From positions 1 through 33,003 of the forward strand of contig JAFRFB010000026.1 in assembly GCA_017434555.1 (NCBI GenBank): a stretch of 33,003 nucleotides of DNA, written 5' to 3'. Source of the DNA: Methanobrevibacter sp. (GTDB taxonomy: Archaea; Methanobacteriota; Methanobacteria; Methanobacteriales; Methanobacteriaceae). Made by a program: the position numbers and the translations under genes. This document shows, one piece after another, positions 1-7,693 of the stretch; the stretch's first letter is position 1, and each line of letters begins with the position of its first letter. Under the pieces are notes generated by a model that was not told the DNA's origin, searched no databases, and saw only the letters and a program-made list of their open reading frames with translations.

Positions 1-170
1 AAGATGGTCTTTGTTTGATTAAACAGGTTTAAATTTTATATGGATTTATTCCTTTTTGAAATGAAGCTAATGTGTAATTTCAACTGATAACAACACCAGT
101 TTTACACATCAACATTAAATTTAAATAGTGGACAGTCCCAACTAATATTTTTTTTCATTTGATATAATAT
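1..170. other. Left flank, no gene recognised
   Basis: I see no convincing gene here. The minus strand has an 18-codon ORF starting near 159 that ends at once and lacks a supporting ribosome site. The left end of the TnpB element must lie here or beyond the window edge, but I could not find a clear subterminal hairpin to place it. No start of the secreted protein interrupted at 1523 can be read in this stretch in the matching frame. Confidence 0.4.
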
Positions 171-208
171 ATACTCGTCAAATGCTCTCTCTCACTTTCT
201 TTATATAA
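171..208 (+). promoter_or_regulatory. TATA promoter region of tnpB, shared with position 29.8 kb
   Basis: A TATA box (TTTATATAAT, 200-209) sits about 25 nt upstream of the ATG at 233, so the transcript would be nearly leaderless. A pyrimidine-rich block lies just upstream. By eye, the 37 bases at 171-207 match 32 of 37 bases of the minus strand at 29781-29817, also ending in TTATATA. Confidence 0.5.
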
Positions 209-232
209 TGGTTGTTTACTAATATATTAAAC

Positions 233-1402
233 ATGTCAAGAATCATTGATGAAAATAATTATTATGGGGGACAACAGGATGTAACTGAAGCAGTTAAGAT
301 TAGATTATATCCCACAGAAGAACAGGAAAAGAAAATTAATCAAAACATTGGTAATCGAGGTTTTATTTGGAACAAATTGCTTGGAAAAATCAAACACGAA
401 AACGTGAAACCAACACAAAAAAACTTAAACAAAATCCTAAATGAGCTAAAAATCAAATATCCATTCCTTAAAAAAAGCGAATCCAGCAGCAGACAACAAG
501 TTTACAGGGATCTTATAAAAGCATATAATAAACATAAAAAAGAAAAGAATGCAGGATTTCCCAAGTTCAAATCCAAGAAAAATCCAAATATCTCATTTAG
601 AATACAAGCAAACAACAATAACATCCACTTAAATGAGCGAAAAAACAGAATACAAGTACCCACTATTGGTAAAATCAAATTCAAAACAAGCAAAGAACAT
701 AAACAAAAAATACAAGAATCAAAAATCAACAACATAACAATAAAACTAGAAAACGGAATATACTACGGAATAATAAACATCAACACTAAACACAAGCCAA
801 TGAAAAAACAATATCATGCTGTAGGTATTGATATTGGCATCAGAAGACCATTAACATGCAGTGACGGTCTAAAAATGGAAGAATTAGATCTAACACAAGA
901 AGAAAAAAACATTAAATACTATCAACGCAAAATGAGAAAAAAAGAACCTGGAAGCAGACGTTATCGCATAGCCAAAGAAAAATACAATAAAGCAATGAAC
1001 AAAAAAATCAACAAGAAAAACGACCAATATCACAAAATCACACACCACATAGTAAAAAACAATGATATAATAGCACTAGAAACACTAAATATAAAAGGAT
1101 GGTTTAAAAATAAACGATGGGCTCCAAAATTACAGAGAATATCCTTATACGAGATAATGAGACAATTAAAATACAAATCCCAACAAAATAATCGAAAATT
1201 AATTCAAGTAGGAAGATTTTTCCCTTCAAGCCAAAAATGCAGCAACTGCGGATACCAATACACAGATTTAAAATTAGGTGAAGAAGAATGGATTTGTCCA
1301 GAATGTGGAAAACATCATGATAGGGACTTAAACGCGAGTATTAATATAAAAAATGAAGGATTAAGATTAATCCTAGAAGAAATAATAAAGACAATTCCCT
1401 GA
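233..1402 (+). CDS. tnpB: TnpB, RNA-guided nuclease of an IS200/IS605 (IS1341-group) element
   Basis: This 389-residue protein is full length for TnpB. The N-terminal half is basic and would bind RNA. The RuvC-like nuclease follows: the first acidic residue is in GIDIGI (D200), the second in ALETLNIKGW (E283) and the third in HDRDLNAS (D363/D365). A four-cysteine zinc finger (C336, C339, C355, C358) sits between the second and third. All catalytic positions are kept, so the protein looks active. In this family TnpB uses an omegaRNA from the element's right end to cut DNA and so retain the element. No tnpA transposase is present, so movement would need TnpA in trans. I chose ATG 233 over the TTG at 212 because the TATA box is about 25 nt upstream and the conserved fold starts near residue 19. 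Confidence 0.93.
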   Translation: MSRIIDENNYYGGQQDVTEAVKIRLYPTEEQEKKINQNIGNRGFIWNKLLGKIKHENVKPTQKNLNKILNELKIKYPFLKKSESSSRQQVYRDLIKAYNKHKKEKNAGFPKFKSKKNPNISFRIQANNNNIHLNERKNRIQVPTIGKIKFKTSKEHKQKIQESKINNITIKLENGIYYGIININTKHKPMKKQYHAVGIDIGIRRPLTCSDGLKMEELDLTQEEKNIKYYQRKMRKKEPGSRRYRIAKEKYNKAMNKKINKKNDQYHKITHHIVKNNDIIALETLNIKGWFKNKRWAPKLQRISLYEIMRQLKYKSQQNNRKLIQVGRFFPSSQKCSNCGYQYTDLKLGEEEWICPECGKHHDRDLNASINIKNEGLRLILEEIIKTIP

Positions 1403-1522
1403 TAGGGATTGTCATGGCCTGCGGTGCGCGGGTATCGGCTCGAAAGTATTAACATTTCGCTCAGTTAAAGTATGTTAAAAAATCGAGAATCCCCAACTTC
1501 TTAAAAGTTGGCGGAAGTTCAA
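1391..1522 (+). ncRNA. Candidate omegaRNA and right end of the TnpB element
   Basis: The stretch is clearly richer in G and C than its surroundings. A hairpin overlaps the tnpB stop codon (arms GACAATTCCCT and AGGGATTGTC, about 1390-1413). A second stands near the end (CCAACTT at 1493-1499 with AAGTTGG at 1505-1511). The element probably ends at TCAA (1519-1522), as right ends of this family often do, because signal-peptide codons begin directly after it. The RNA role is inferred from family knowledge. If correct, the guide would be the bases just past 1522. Confidence 0.6.
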
Positions 1523-2448
1523 TTTTACTACTGGTTGCAGTAGTTGGAATCGGATGCGTATCAGCAGCTGACAACACAACAGTCTGCGACAATGCAAATC
1601 ATATGGCAATGGCTCCACATGCCTTCCCAAATGAAAATTTAGACATTAATAGTACTGTAATCCGCGAAACTCCGGATGTACCATCCAACAGTTCAGACAA
1701 CAACACTACCTCAGGACCACAATTGGATATCAAAGGACCGAAAATAGGCGATCACTCAGTTATTAAAAACGGTCCAATTGTTAATAAAAACGACCTTAAA
1801 CAAGAACATTATTTAATCGTGTACAATCATTTCTTAAAAAACATGTTAAAATCAACAAATAATGAATTGACTCACGATATAGTGTGCAAATTGCTTTTAA
1901 GAATTTATAAGGACAACGATGCAGCCAAAACCAAAGACATTGCATACAATATATTAAAGAAAAACAATTTTGATTTATCTGCAGGTGATATAAATCACTA
2001 CTTCGATGCAATTTCAGGCAACTTGGATGACAAGCAATGCGCTAAATATTTCAACTGCAATAAAAACTTTTTTGATGATAACATAATTCATAAAAGATTA
2101 ATAGACTCAGACAAAATACAGGTATCTGATTCAATTTTAAAGAAATACGGTTCAGATTACGATGGAAGGATATTGGAGTTAATTCTAAAAGTTTTCCATG
2201 ACTACTCTGAAGGCGATGCAGTTAAAATCATTACAAAAATAGTCAATAATCGTGAAATAGAACATGTTAAGAAAGATGGTGTGAACTATTGCATCGATTA
2301 CGTTTATTCAACAGACATGACCAAAAAGATGCTCAATGACATGATCGATGGAAGATACGGTAATCATTACTTTTTCGAAATGAAAAAAATACAACTATCA
2401 AAAATAGCTAATGGCATATTGATTATACCGCTGCTCTTTCCTTTATAA
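1523..2448 (+). pseudogene. Secreted protein of unknown function, 5' end cut off by the TnpB element
   Basis: An ATG at 1603 could open a 281-residue ORF, but the frame runs open upstream and encodes a hydrophobic stretch (LLLVAVVGIGCVSAA) followed by DNTT, the core and cleavage region of a signal peptide. It begins exactly where the mobile element ends, so the original start and basic N-terminus are missing. The mature part has an acidic, Asn-rich linker, then a mostly helical, Lys- and Asp-rich region with a few cysteines and a hydrophobic C-terminus (ILIIPLLFPL). I recognise no domain. It may be silent, or read from 1603 as a non-secreted fragment. Two hairpins with T-runs follow. The mapping to a cut gene is inference; the signal-peptide codons are seen directly. 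Confidence 0.65.
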
Positions 2449-2471
2449 ATGTCTGGTTTCTTTAACCATTA

Positions 2472-2502
2472 AGTAATAATACTTTTATTATTACTTTTTT
2501 TT
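2472..2502 (+). terminator. Hairpin plus T-run after the truncated secreted gene
   Basis: Nine-base arms (AGTAATAAT and ATTATTACT) with a short loop are followed by a run of T. It lies 24 nt after the stop codon. Confidence 0.6.
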
Positions 2503-2507
2503 ATTTA

Positions 2508-2537
2508 TTTGTGGATCAGTTTCCACAAAACTTTTTT
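2508..2537 (+). terminator. Second hairpin plus T-run between convergent genes
   Basis: Perfect eight-base arms (TTTGTGGA and TCCACAAA) enclose a six-base loop and are followed by TTTTTT at 2532-2537. The T-run reaches the stop codon of the minus-strand phosphopantetheinyl transferase gene, so the site separates the two convergent units. Confidence 0.6.
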
Positions 2538-3178
2538 CAATCAAAATCATATGTAAGTGCATTGGAAGTGTATTTATCAAGTTTTTTTGTTTTAAAGTGT
2601 CCTGCGGATGCTAGTTTATATTCACCGACATCAAATAAGTTAAACTTAATATTTTCATCATTTTTTAGCTTTATATCATCATCAATGATTATTTCAAAGC
2701 TGTCCAAATCCAGATTGAATCCAAGACCTGTGTATTTCATATAGCTTTCCTTTAAAACCCAGTATCTGAAAAATTCATTTGAGGGATTGGAGGATTTCAT
2801 GATGTTTTCATATTCACTGTTGTAGAAGTAGTTCTTTGCTATGTTTAAATCGATTGTGGGGTCATTGTATTCAACATCAGCACCAATTTCCCTATCGGAT
2901 ATTGCACAGCAAACCATTTTCCCTGAATGGCTTACATTAAAGTAAACGTTTTCGTAATTGCAGATATATGCCTTGCCGTATTTTCCAGTTTCAAATTCGG
3001 GTTTTGTAATTCCCTCTTCATACAGTAAATTTTGAAGAAGCAAATACGCACCGCAGCTGAGCTTTTTGTCCTTTTCAAATCTGTAAAAATCAATTTTTTC
3101 CTTTCTTTTATCTGAAACCAGTTCATAACCCTTTTTCAAGTCAAGGTTTTCCACATTACAGTAAGCTATTCTAATCAT
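2537..3178 (-). CDS. Sfp-type 4'-phosphopantetheinyl transferase
   Basis: The 213-residue protein transfers the phosphopantetheine arm of coenzyme A to the conserved serine of carrier domains, which turns an apo-NRPS into its active form. The family signatures are present in order: NVSHSG (81-86), IGADVE (98-103, metal-binding acidic residues) and WVLKESYMK (140-148, with catalytic Glu and Lys). The length suits the Sfp/Gsp group rather than the short AcpS group. The gene overlaps the upstream phosphatase gene by 8 nt (start inside CATGATTAG), so the two are translationally coupled. The nearby NRPS, with five carrier domains, is the obvious client. Having it cotranscribed with a signalling phosphatase suggests that NRPS activation follows the same switch. 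Substrate range cannot be read from the sequence. Confidence 0.95.
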   Translation of the reverse strand: MIRIAYCNVENLDLKKGYELVSDKRKEKIDFYRFEKDKKLSCGAYLLLQNLLYEEGITKPEFETGKYGKAYICNYENVYFNVSHSGKMVCCAISDREIGADVEYNDPTIDLNIAKNYFYNSEYENIMKSSNPSNEFFRYWVLKESYMKYTGLGFNLDLDSFEIIIDDDIKLKNDENIKFNLFDVGEYKLASAGHFKTKKLDKYTSNALTYDFD

Positions 3179-5069
3179 GTCTATCCAAAAGCACTATGGT
3201 CATATCATCAAATTGATCGTTAGAGCCTGTAAATTCATCAATATCTTTCAACAGTTTATCAATTATTTTATTTTCAAAAGGATGACTGTTTAAAAAGTCA
3301 ATTAACTTGTCTTCACCATAAAACTCATCATTTGGATTTTTGGCATCGGTTATTCCATCAGTATAAACGATTATTCCTTTAGACATTTCTGTCTCTTCTT
3401 TTACAAATTCAAAGTCTTCCATAACTCCCAAAACAATTCCCGGACTGACTTTTAAAGGTTTAAATTTTCCATCTTCCATAATCAATGGTGCTTCATGTCC
3501 GGCATTGGAAAAAGTCAAATTATTCGTTTTGTTATTGTAAATTCCAAGCCATAATGTCACAAACATTAACTCCGAGTTATTTTCACATATCTGGTTATTG
3601 AGTAAATAGAGGACTTTTGAAGGATCTTTTTCGCTTTTAAGCAATTGCTTGATAATTGACTGGGCAACGGTTGAAAGTATTGCTGCAGGTATTCCTTTTC
3701 CTGAAGCGTCACCGATTACTATAGCTACATTATCATCGTCCAGTTCATAATAGTCATAAAAGTCTCCACCAACTTCTTTTGCAGGCTGGCTGAATCCAAA
3801 AATGGAATAGTTTTCTTTTTCTATGCTTCCGGTTGGAAGATTTGATTTTTGAATTTTCTCGGCAATACTTAATTCCGCTTCAATCCTATGCTTTTCACCT
3901 TCAATCTTGTGAATATTTTCAATATATTCGTTTGTATAATTGATTAAGGATGTGTAACTTCTGGCAAGCATTCCAATTTCGTCATCTTCATTAATATACT
4001 TCGAATAAACTTTAACCAATCCGTCTGATTCGATTCTATCTCCCTTTTTAATGAATTTTTCAATTCTCGAAAATGAAACAATCGGGTCGATTACATTATT
4101 TTCAATGTATTTCAGGACTAAAATGGATGGTATGAAATATATGATGAAAAGTATATCCATCATCAGGAAAACAAGTATCATGATTTCATCAATATTTATT
4201 GGGAGGTATAAATCTAGAGCGGTAATCAGTACCTCATCTGATGCGACAATATAACCTATAACCAGAATAATCAATGATGTTACAAGAAAGATGTTCATTA
4301 TTTTTTCAGGGATTCTGTTATATGGAATTCTTGTTATTTCTCTATTAATAGGCTTTGTCAGATATAAAACGAGCAATGCCATAATTATTAATATTTCTAC
4401 AATCATTATTCCTACATTTGATCCCAAATAAAAATCCGTTGCTCCTACAAAAAGTGTTGTGATAACCAATAATGCGCCAAGTATTTTATATGTCTTTTCA
4501 TTTAATTTTTCCTCATATTTTTCAGGAACATGGATAAAATCAATATATTTTGAAAGTAAAATTCCAATGATTCCGAATATGAATGCAGTATTGACAAAAT
4601 TAATGAAATATCTGACTCCAACTAGAAAAGAAATTTGTATGGTCTCCGGTTGAAATATATAGAAGAGTTTTTTATTTATCAGCGAATAGATTGCTGCACA
4701 TAACAGTATTATTCCAATGAATACAATCATTTCGCTGGTTCCGTTTAATTTTGGAGTCGTGATTATTTTTCTTGATTTGAACTTCTCATACCACAGTTTG
4801 TATGCTAAAGTGGCGATGAATAAACTTATGACTTCTGAGGTAATTGTTAAGCCTACACTGTATCCTCGGATAAAATCACATAGAGTATTTCCTAAAACCG
4901 CTCCCAGAGCACCATATGGTCCGAAAAGCAGGCCTGATATAAATAGTATTCCCAAATGGGGTGAATATCCTTCAGCAAAATTCTTGCTTATGGCAAAATA
5001 AAAAGTACCTAAATTAATTATAATCATTAATAGGAACGGTACTAATATTTTTTTAAGATTTTTATTCAT
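3171..5069 (-). CDS. Membrane-bound RsbU/SpoIIE-type PP2C serine phosphatase
   Basis: This 632-residue protein has about eight to ten hydrophobic segments in residues 1-320, a HAMP-like linker (about 320-385, ending in DEIGMLARSY), a short coiled coil (385-410) and a C-terminal PP2C/SpoIIE phosphatase domain. The metal-binding acidic residues are visible in GGDFYD (434-439), GDASGKG (453-459), YTDGITDA (569-576) and FDDM (620-623). In bacteria such enzymes dephosphorylate a STAS antagonist protein, which then captures the kinase. The STAS protein at 24992-25291 is the likely substrate. The membrane part looks like a sensor, but its signal is unknown. Its start codon overlaps the stop of the RsbW-like gene (TAATG), and its end overlaps the PPTase gene, so all three form one operon. 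Confidence 0.93.
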   Translation of the reverse strand: MNKNLKKILVPFLLMIIINLGTFYFAISKNFAEGYSPHLGILFISGLLFGPYGALGAVLGNTLCDFIRGYSVGLTITSEVISLFIATLAYKLWYEKFKSRKIITTPKLNGTSEMIVFIGIILLCAAIYSLINKKLFYIFQPETIQISFLVGVRYFINFVNTAFIFGIIGILLSKYIDFIHVPEKYEEKLNEKTYKILGALLVITTLFVGATDFYLGSNVGIMIVEILIIMALLVLYLTKPINREITRIPYNRIPEKIMNIFLVTSLIILVIGYIVASDEVLITALDLYLPINIDEIMILVFLMMDILFIIYFIPSILVLKYIENNVIDPIVSFSRIEKFIKKGDRIESDGLVKVYSKYINEDDEIGMLARSYTSLINYTNEYIENIHKIEGEKHRIEAELSIAEKIQKSNLPTGSIEKENYSIFGFSQPAKEVGGDFYDYYELDDDNVAIVIGDASGKGIPAAILSTVAQSIIKQLLKSEKDPSKVLYLLNNQICENNSELMFVTLWLGIYNNKTNNLTFSNAGHEAPLIMEDGKFKPLKVSPGIVLGVMEDFEFVKEETEMSKGIIVYTDGITDAKNPNDEFYGEDKLIDFLNSHPFENKIIDKLLKDIDEFTGSNDQFDDMTIVLLDRHD

Positions 5070-5443
5070 TATTCCACTTTTTTAATTATTTTCAAATGGT
5101 TTTGGCCATTTTCATAAGTATATGTTATTTCATCAGCATAATTTTTCGCAAGTAATATTCCAAGCCCTCCAACTTGAGCTTCGTCTAAGCTTTTTGGAGT
5201 TTCAGGATCTTCTTTTAAAGTAGGGTCAAACTGAATTCCATTGTCAATGAATTCTATTGTTAAATAATTCTCGGATTCTACATTGACAATAATATATTCT
5301 GCATTTGAATAATTAACTATATTTACGAAAATTTCTTCAACAATCAGTTTAAGCGTCATGTCTTTGTTTGGATAATGTTCCTCAATGAATTCATTAAGCA
5401 CATATAATTGTTCCAAATCCACTTTCAATTTCAATGAGTTCAT
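5069..5443 (-). CDS. RsbW-like anti-sigma-type serine kinase (HATPase)
   Basis: The 124-residue protein is a single GHKL ATPase domain of the RsbW/SpoIIAB size. The ATP-binding boxes are in order: N-box EEIFVNIVNYS (36-46), G1 DNGIQFDP (67-74) and G2 GGLGILLAK (92-100). In bacteria such kinases hold a sigma factor or phosphorylate a STAS partner. Archaea have no sigma factors, so here the partner must be something else. The gene is first in the operon with the phosphatase and PPTase. A TATA box just upstream leaves a very short leader. The name 'anti-sigma factor' would mislead here. Confidence 0.92.
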   Translation of the reverse strand: MNSLKLKVDLEQLYVLNEFIEEHYPNKDMTLKLIVEEIFVNIVNYSNAEYIIVNVESENYLTIEFIDNGIQFDPTLKEDPETPKSLDEAQVGGLGILLAKNYADEITYTYENGQNHLKIIKKVE

Positions 5444-5466
5444 GATTATTACTTATGTTATTTTGT

Positions 5467-5479
5467 TCATATATACCTT
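5467..5479 (-). promoter_or_regulatory. TATA box of the kinase-phosphatase-PPTase operon
   Basis: On the minus strand GGTATATATG lies about 25-35 nt before the ATG at 5443. It is the only good TATA element for the three-gene operon. Confidence 0.5.
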
Positions 5480-5549
5480 TTTTAATGATTTGAAAAATAA
5501 TCAATCGACAATATTTTGTATTCTTTTCCTAAATCAAATAGAATAATTT

Positions 5550-5575
5550 TATAGTATACTATAATATATATTAAT
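5550..5575 (+). promoter_or_regulatory. Palindrome overlapping the TATA region of the adhesin-like gene
   Basis: TATAGTATACTATA (5550-5563) is a perfect 14-base palindrome. It runs directly into a TATA-like stretch (ATAATATATATTA), about 30 nt before the likely transcript start and 60 nt before the ATG. It could be an operator, or part of the divergent promoter region shared with the kinase operon. Confidence 0.4.
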
Positions 5576-5621
5576 GTGTTTAATTTTTAGTTAAATCATG
5601 CTAATTTCATGGGGAGATATG

Positions 5622-7528
5622 ATGAATTCAAAGAAATGTTCGTTGATTGCTTTATCTGTATTTCTGATTTTGCTCGTATTTGTTTCATCAGCAAGCGCTG
5701 CTGATAGTGATAAAACAACAGAGTTATTATCAGCTGATGAATCAGTCAGCCTGTAAAATGATGATGTGCTCACATTAGATATTGTATCTGGTGACAATAA
5801 TGTTTTAGAAAATGCAAATGAAACTCAATTTCTGAATTTTGATGGTGCTGTGCCGGAAAGCTCAACTGGTGATGACGTTTTTTCCAAAGGCACAAATTCA
5901 CAACTAGGTGTATCCGCTTCTCCTAGTCCGGATAAGAAGAATTTAACGATTAACGCAACAGCTGATCCTATTTATGTTGATGATACTGCTATTGTTTTTG
6001 TCACCGGTTTGGAGAATGCTACTGGTAAGGTTTATGTTGATATCGGTTCCGTTGTTTATTTCGGCTATATCAATGAAGGTGTTGCCAGTGTTATTGTTTA
6101 TGGTGTAGTTGAAAATACTACTGCAAATGTAACTTATGACGGTGATGAAAATTATAATCCCGCTTCCACCAATGTTACAATTATTGTTTATCCTTTCCCT
6201 AAAATAGATACAAATATTTCTATTGTAGTTTCGGATGATTATGTAAGTGAAAGAAAAACCGTTAATATAAGATTTCCGGGTTCTTATGATATTGGGGGAA
6301 ATATTACAGTTATTTTAAACAATGAAAGTAGAACATTTGACATGAAAGATGCTGAAACTATTGCAATTATGGATTACTTCTATGTATTGGTTAGATATGC
6401 GAATTTAACGGTGGGCAATTATATTGTTGAAGCGTTTTATTATGGTGATGACCATTATCTTCCATCAAATGCAAGTGGTAAATTTTCAATATATCCTAAG
6501 GAAAACCTTACAATGAATATTAGTGCTTCTCCGGTTATAGAAGGTCAAAATGTTACTATTGATGTGGAATTAGTTAAAGATGCTATTGTTGCTAATGTTA
6601 CTGCCACTGTTGATGGTAAGAATTTCACTTTCAATGTTGTACGTTCTGATGTTAAAATCATCATCCCGGATTTGGCTGCCGGTAATTATACTGTTCCTGT
6701 ATCCTACTCAGGTAATTTTAAGTATAATCCTGTAAGCCAGGATGTAAACATTAGTGTTTTACCAAAACCGGATGTTAACATTGTAGCGGATAATGTAAGC
6801 AAATACTATGGCGGTTCTGAAAGATTTGTTGCAAACATATATGACTCAAATATGAATCCTATTGCAAATAAATCCGTAAATATTACCATTAACGGCGTTA
6901 CCTATACCAGAACTACCAATGAAAATGGTACTGCTAGTTTGGCTCTCAGATTAAACCCAGGACATATTATGTTACTACTCAGCTTGATGATGTTAGTGCA
7001 GACTCAACTGTAACCATATTGTCAACTATAGAAAGTGCAGATCTCACCAAATATTATAGAAACGAAACACAATTCACCGTTCAGGTATTTGGTACTGACG
7101 GTAAGGCTGTGGGTGCTGGTGAAAAAGTAACATTCAACGTTCACGGCATATTATACACACGTACAACCAACGAATCAGGCATTGCTAAATTGAACATTAA
7201 CCTTGAACCTGGCCAATACATTATCACAACAAGTTACAATAATTGCAATGTTTCAAATAACATTACTGTTTCACCTGTTTTAAACGCAAGTGACCTTTCA
7301 ATGAAATATATGGATGGATCTCAGTTTAAAGCTACTTTGCTTGACGGCCAGGGTAAACCTTGTGCAGGACAGAATATAACTTTCAATATCAATGGAGTAT
7401 TCTATGACAGGTTAACTGACAGTAACGGTGTGGCTAACTTGAACATCCGCTTAATGGTCGGTGAATATATTATTACTTCCAGTTACAATGGTTGTAATGT
7501 TGCAAATACAATAACTATTACTTCTTAG
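5622..7528 (+). pseudogene. Adhesin-like secreted Ig-repeat protein, broken by a stop codon and a frameshift
   Basis: The gene starts at ATG 5622 after a GGGGAG site, with a clear signal peptide (MNSKKCSLIALSVFLILLVF, then VSSASAAD). After 44 codons an in-frame TAA follows CTG, and the same frame then continues (NDDVLTLDIVSGD) to about 6960. There the reading frame shifts after LRLNPG; one missing base near 6960-6965 restores YYVTTQLDDVSADSTVTI and the rest to 7528. The repaired protein would be about 635 residues, made of Ig-like beta domains of 80-100 residues with recurring cores such as ITINGVTYTRTTNENGTA and LNIRLMVGEYIITSSY. The last three domains match those in the surface protein at 31.6-33.0 kb. 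The role in the family is cell-surface adhesion. Sequencing error is possible, but two independent lesions favour real decay. Confidence 0.8.
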
Positions 7529-7556
7529 TTGAGATTATTTCTCAGCTATTTTTTTC
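7527..7556 (+). terminator. Terminator of the adhesin-like pseudogene
   Basis: Eight-base arms AGTTGAGA and TCTCAGCT (one G-U pair) with a five-base loop are followed by a T-run. The arm overlaps the stop codon. It separates the adhesin-like unit from the NRPS. Confidence 0.65.
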
Positions 7557-7629
7557 TATTTTTTCATAATACTATTCAAAAAAATTTCATTTTATTATCA
7601 TTTAACGCTAATTTATGTACTTTCATAAC

Positions 7630-7693
7630 AAGATTTATTTATTTTAATAATCATAATTTTAAATGATTGTATAATTTATATGATAGTGATATT
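7630..7693 (+). promoter_or_regulatory. Candidate NRPS promoter and ribosome site
   Basis: An AT-rich TATA-like element (GATTTATTTA, about 7632-7641) would give a start near 7660. AGTGAT (7685-7690) lies three bases before ATG 7694, the same spacing as the strong GGAGGCGAT site of the STAS gene. This favours ATG 7694 over TTG 7667. Confidence 0.35.

Noticed and set aside
502-735. Minus-strand ORF inside tnpB
   Set aside because: It lies opposite conserved TnpB sequence and its Leu/Phe-rich product is the reverse reading of Lys-rich codons.
5591-5797. Minus-strand ORF across the adhesin start
   Set aside because: It is antisense to a clear signal peptide and has no start signals.
7667-7693. 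TTG at 7667 as the NRPS start
   Set aside because: It adds nine residues with no ribosome site, while ATG 7694 has AGTGAT at a suitable distance.
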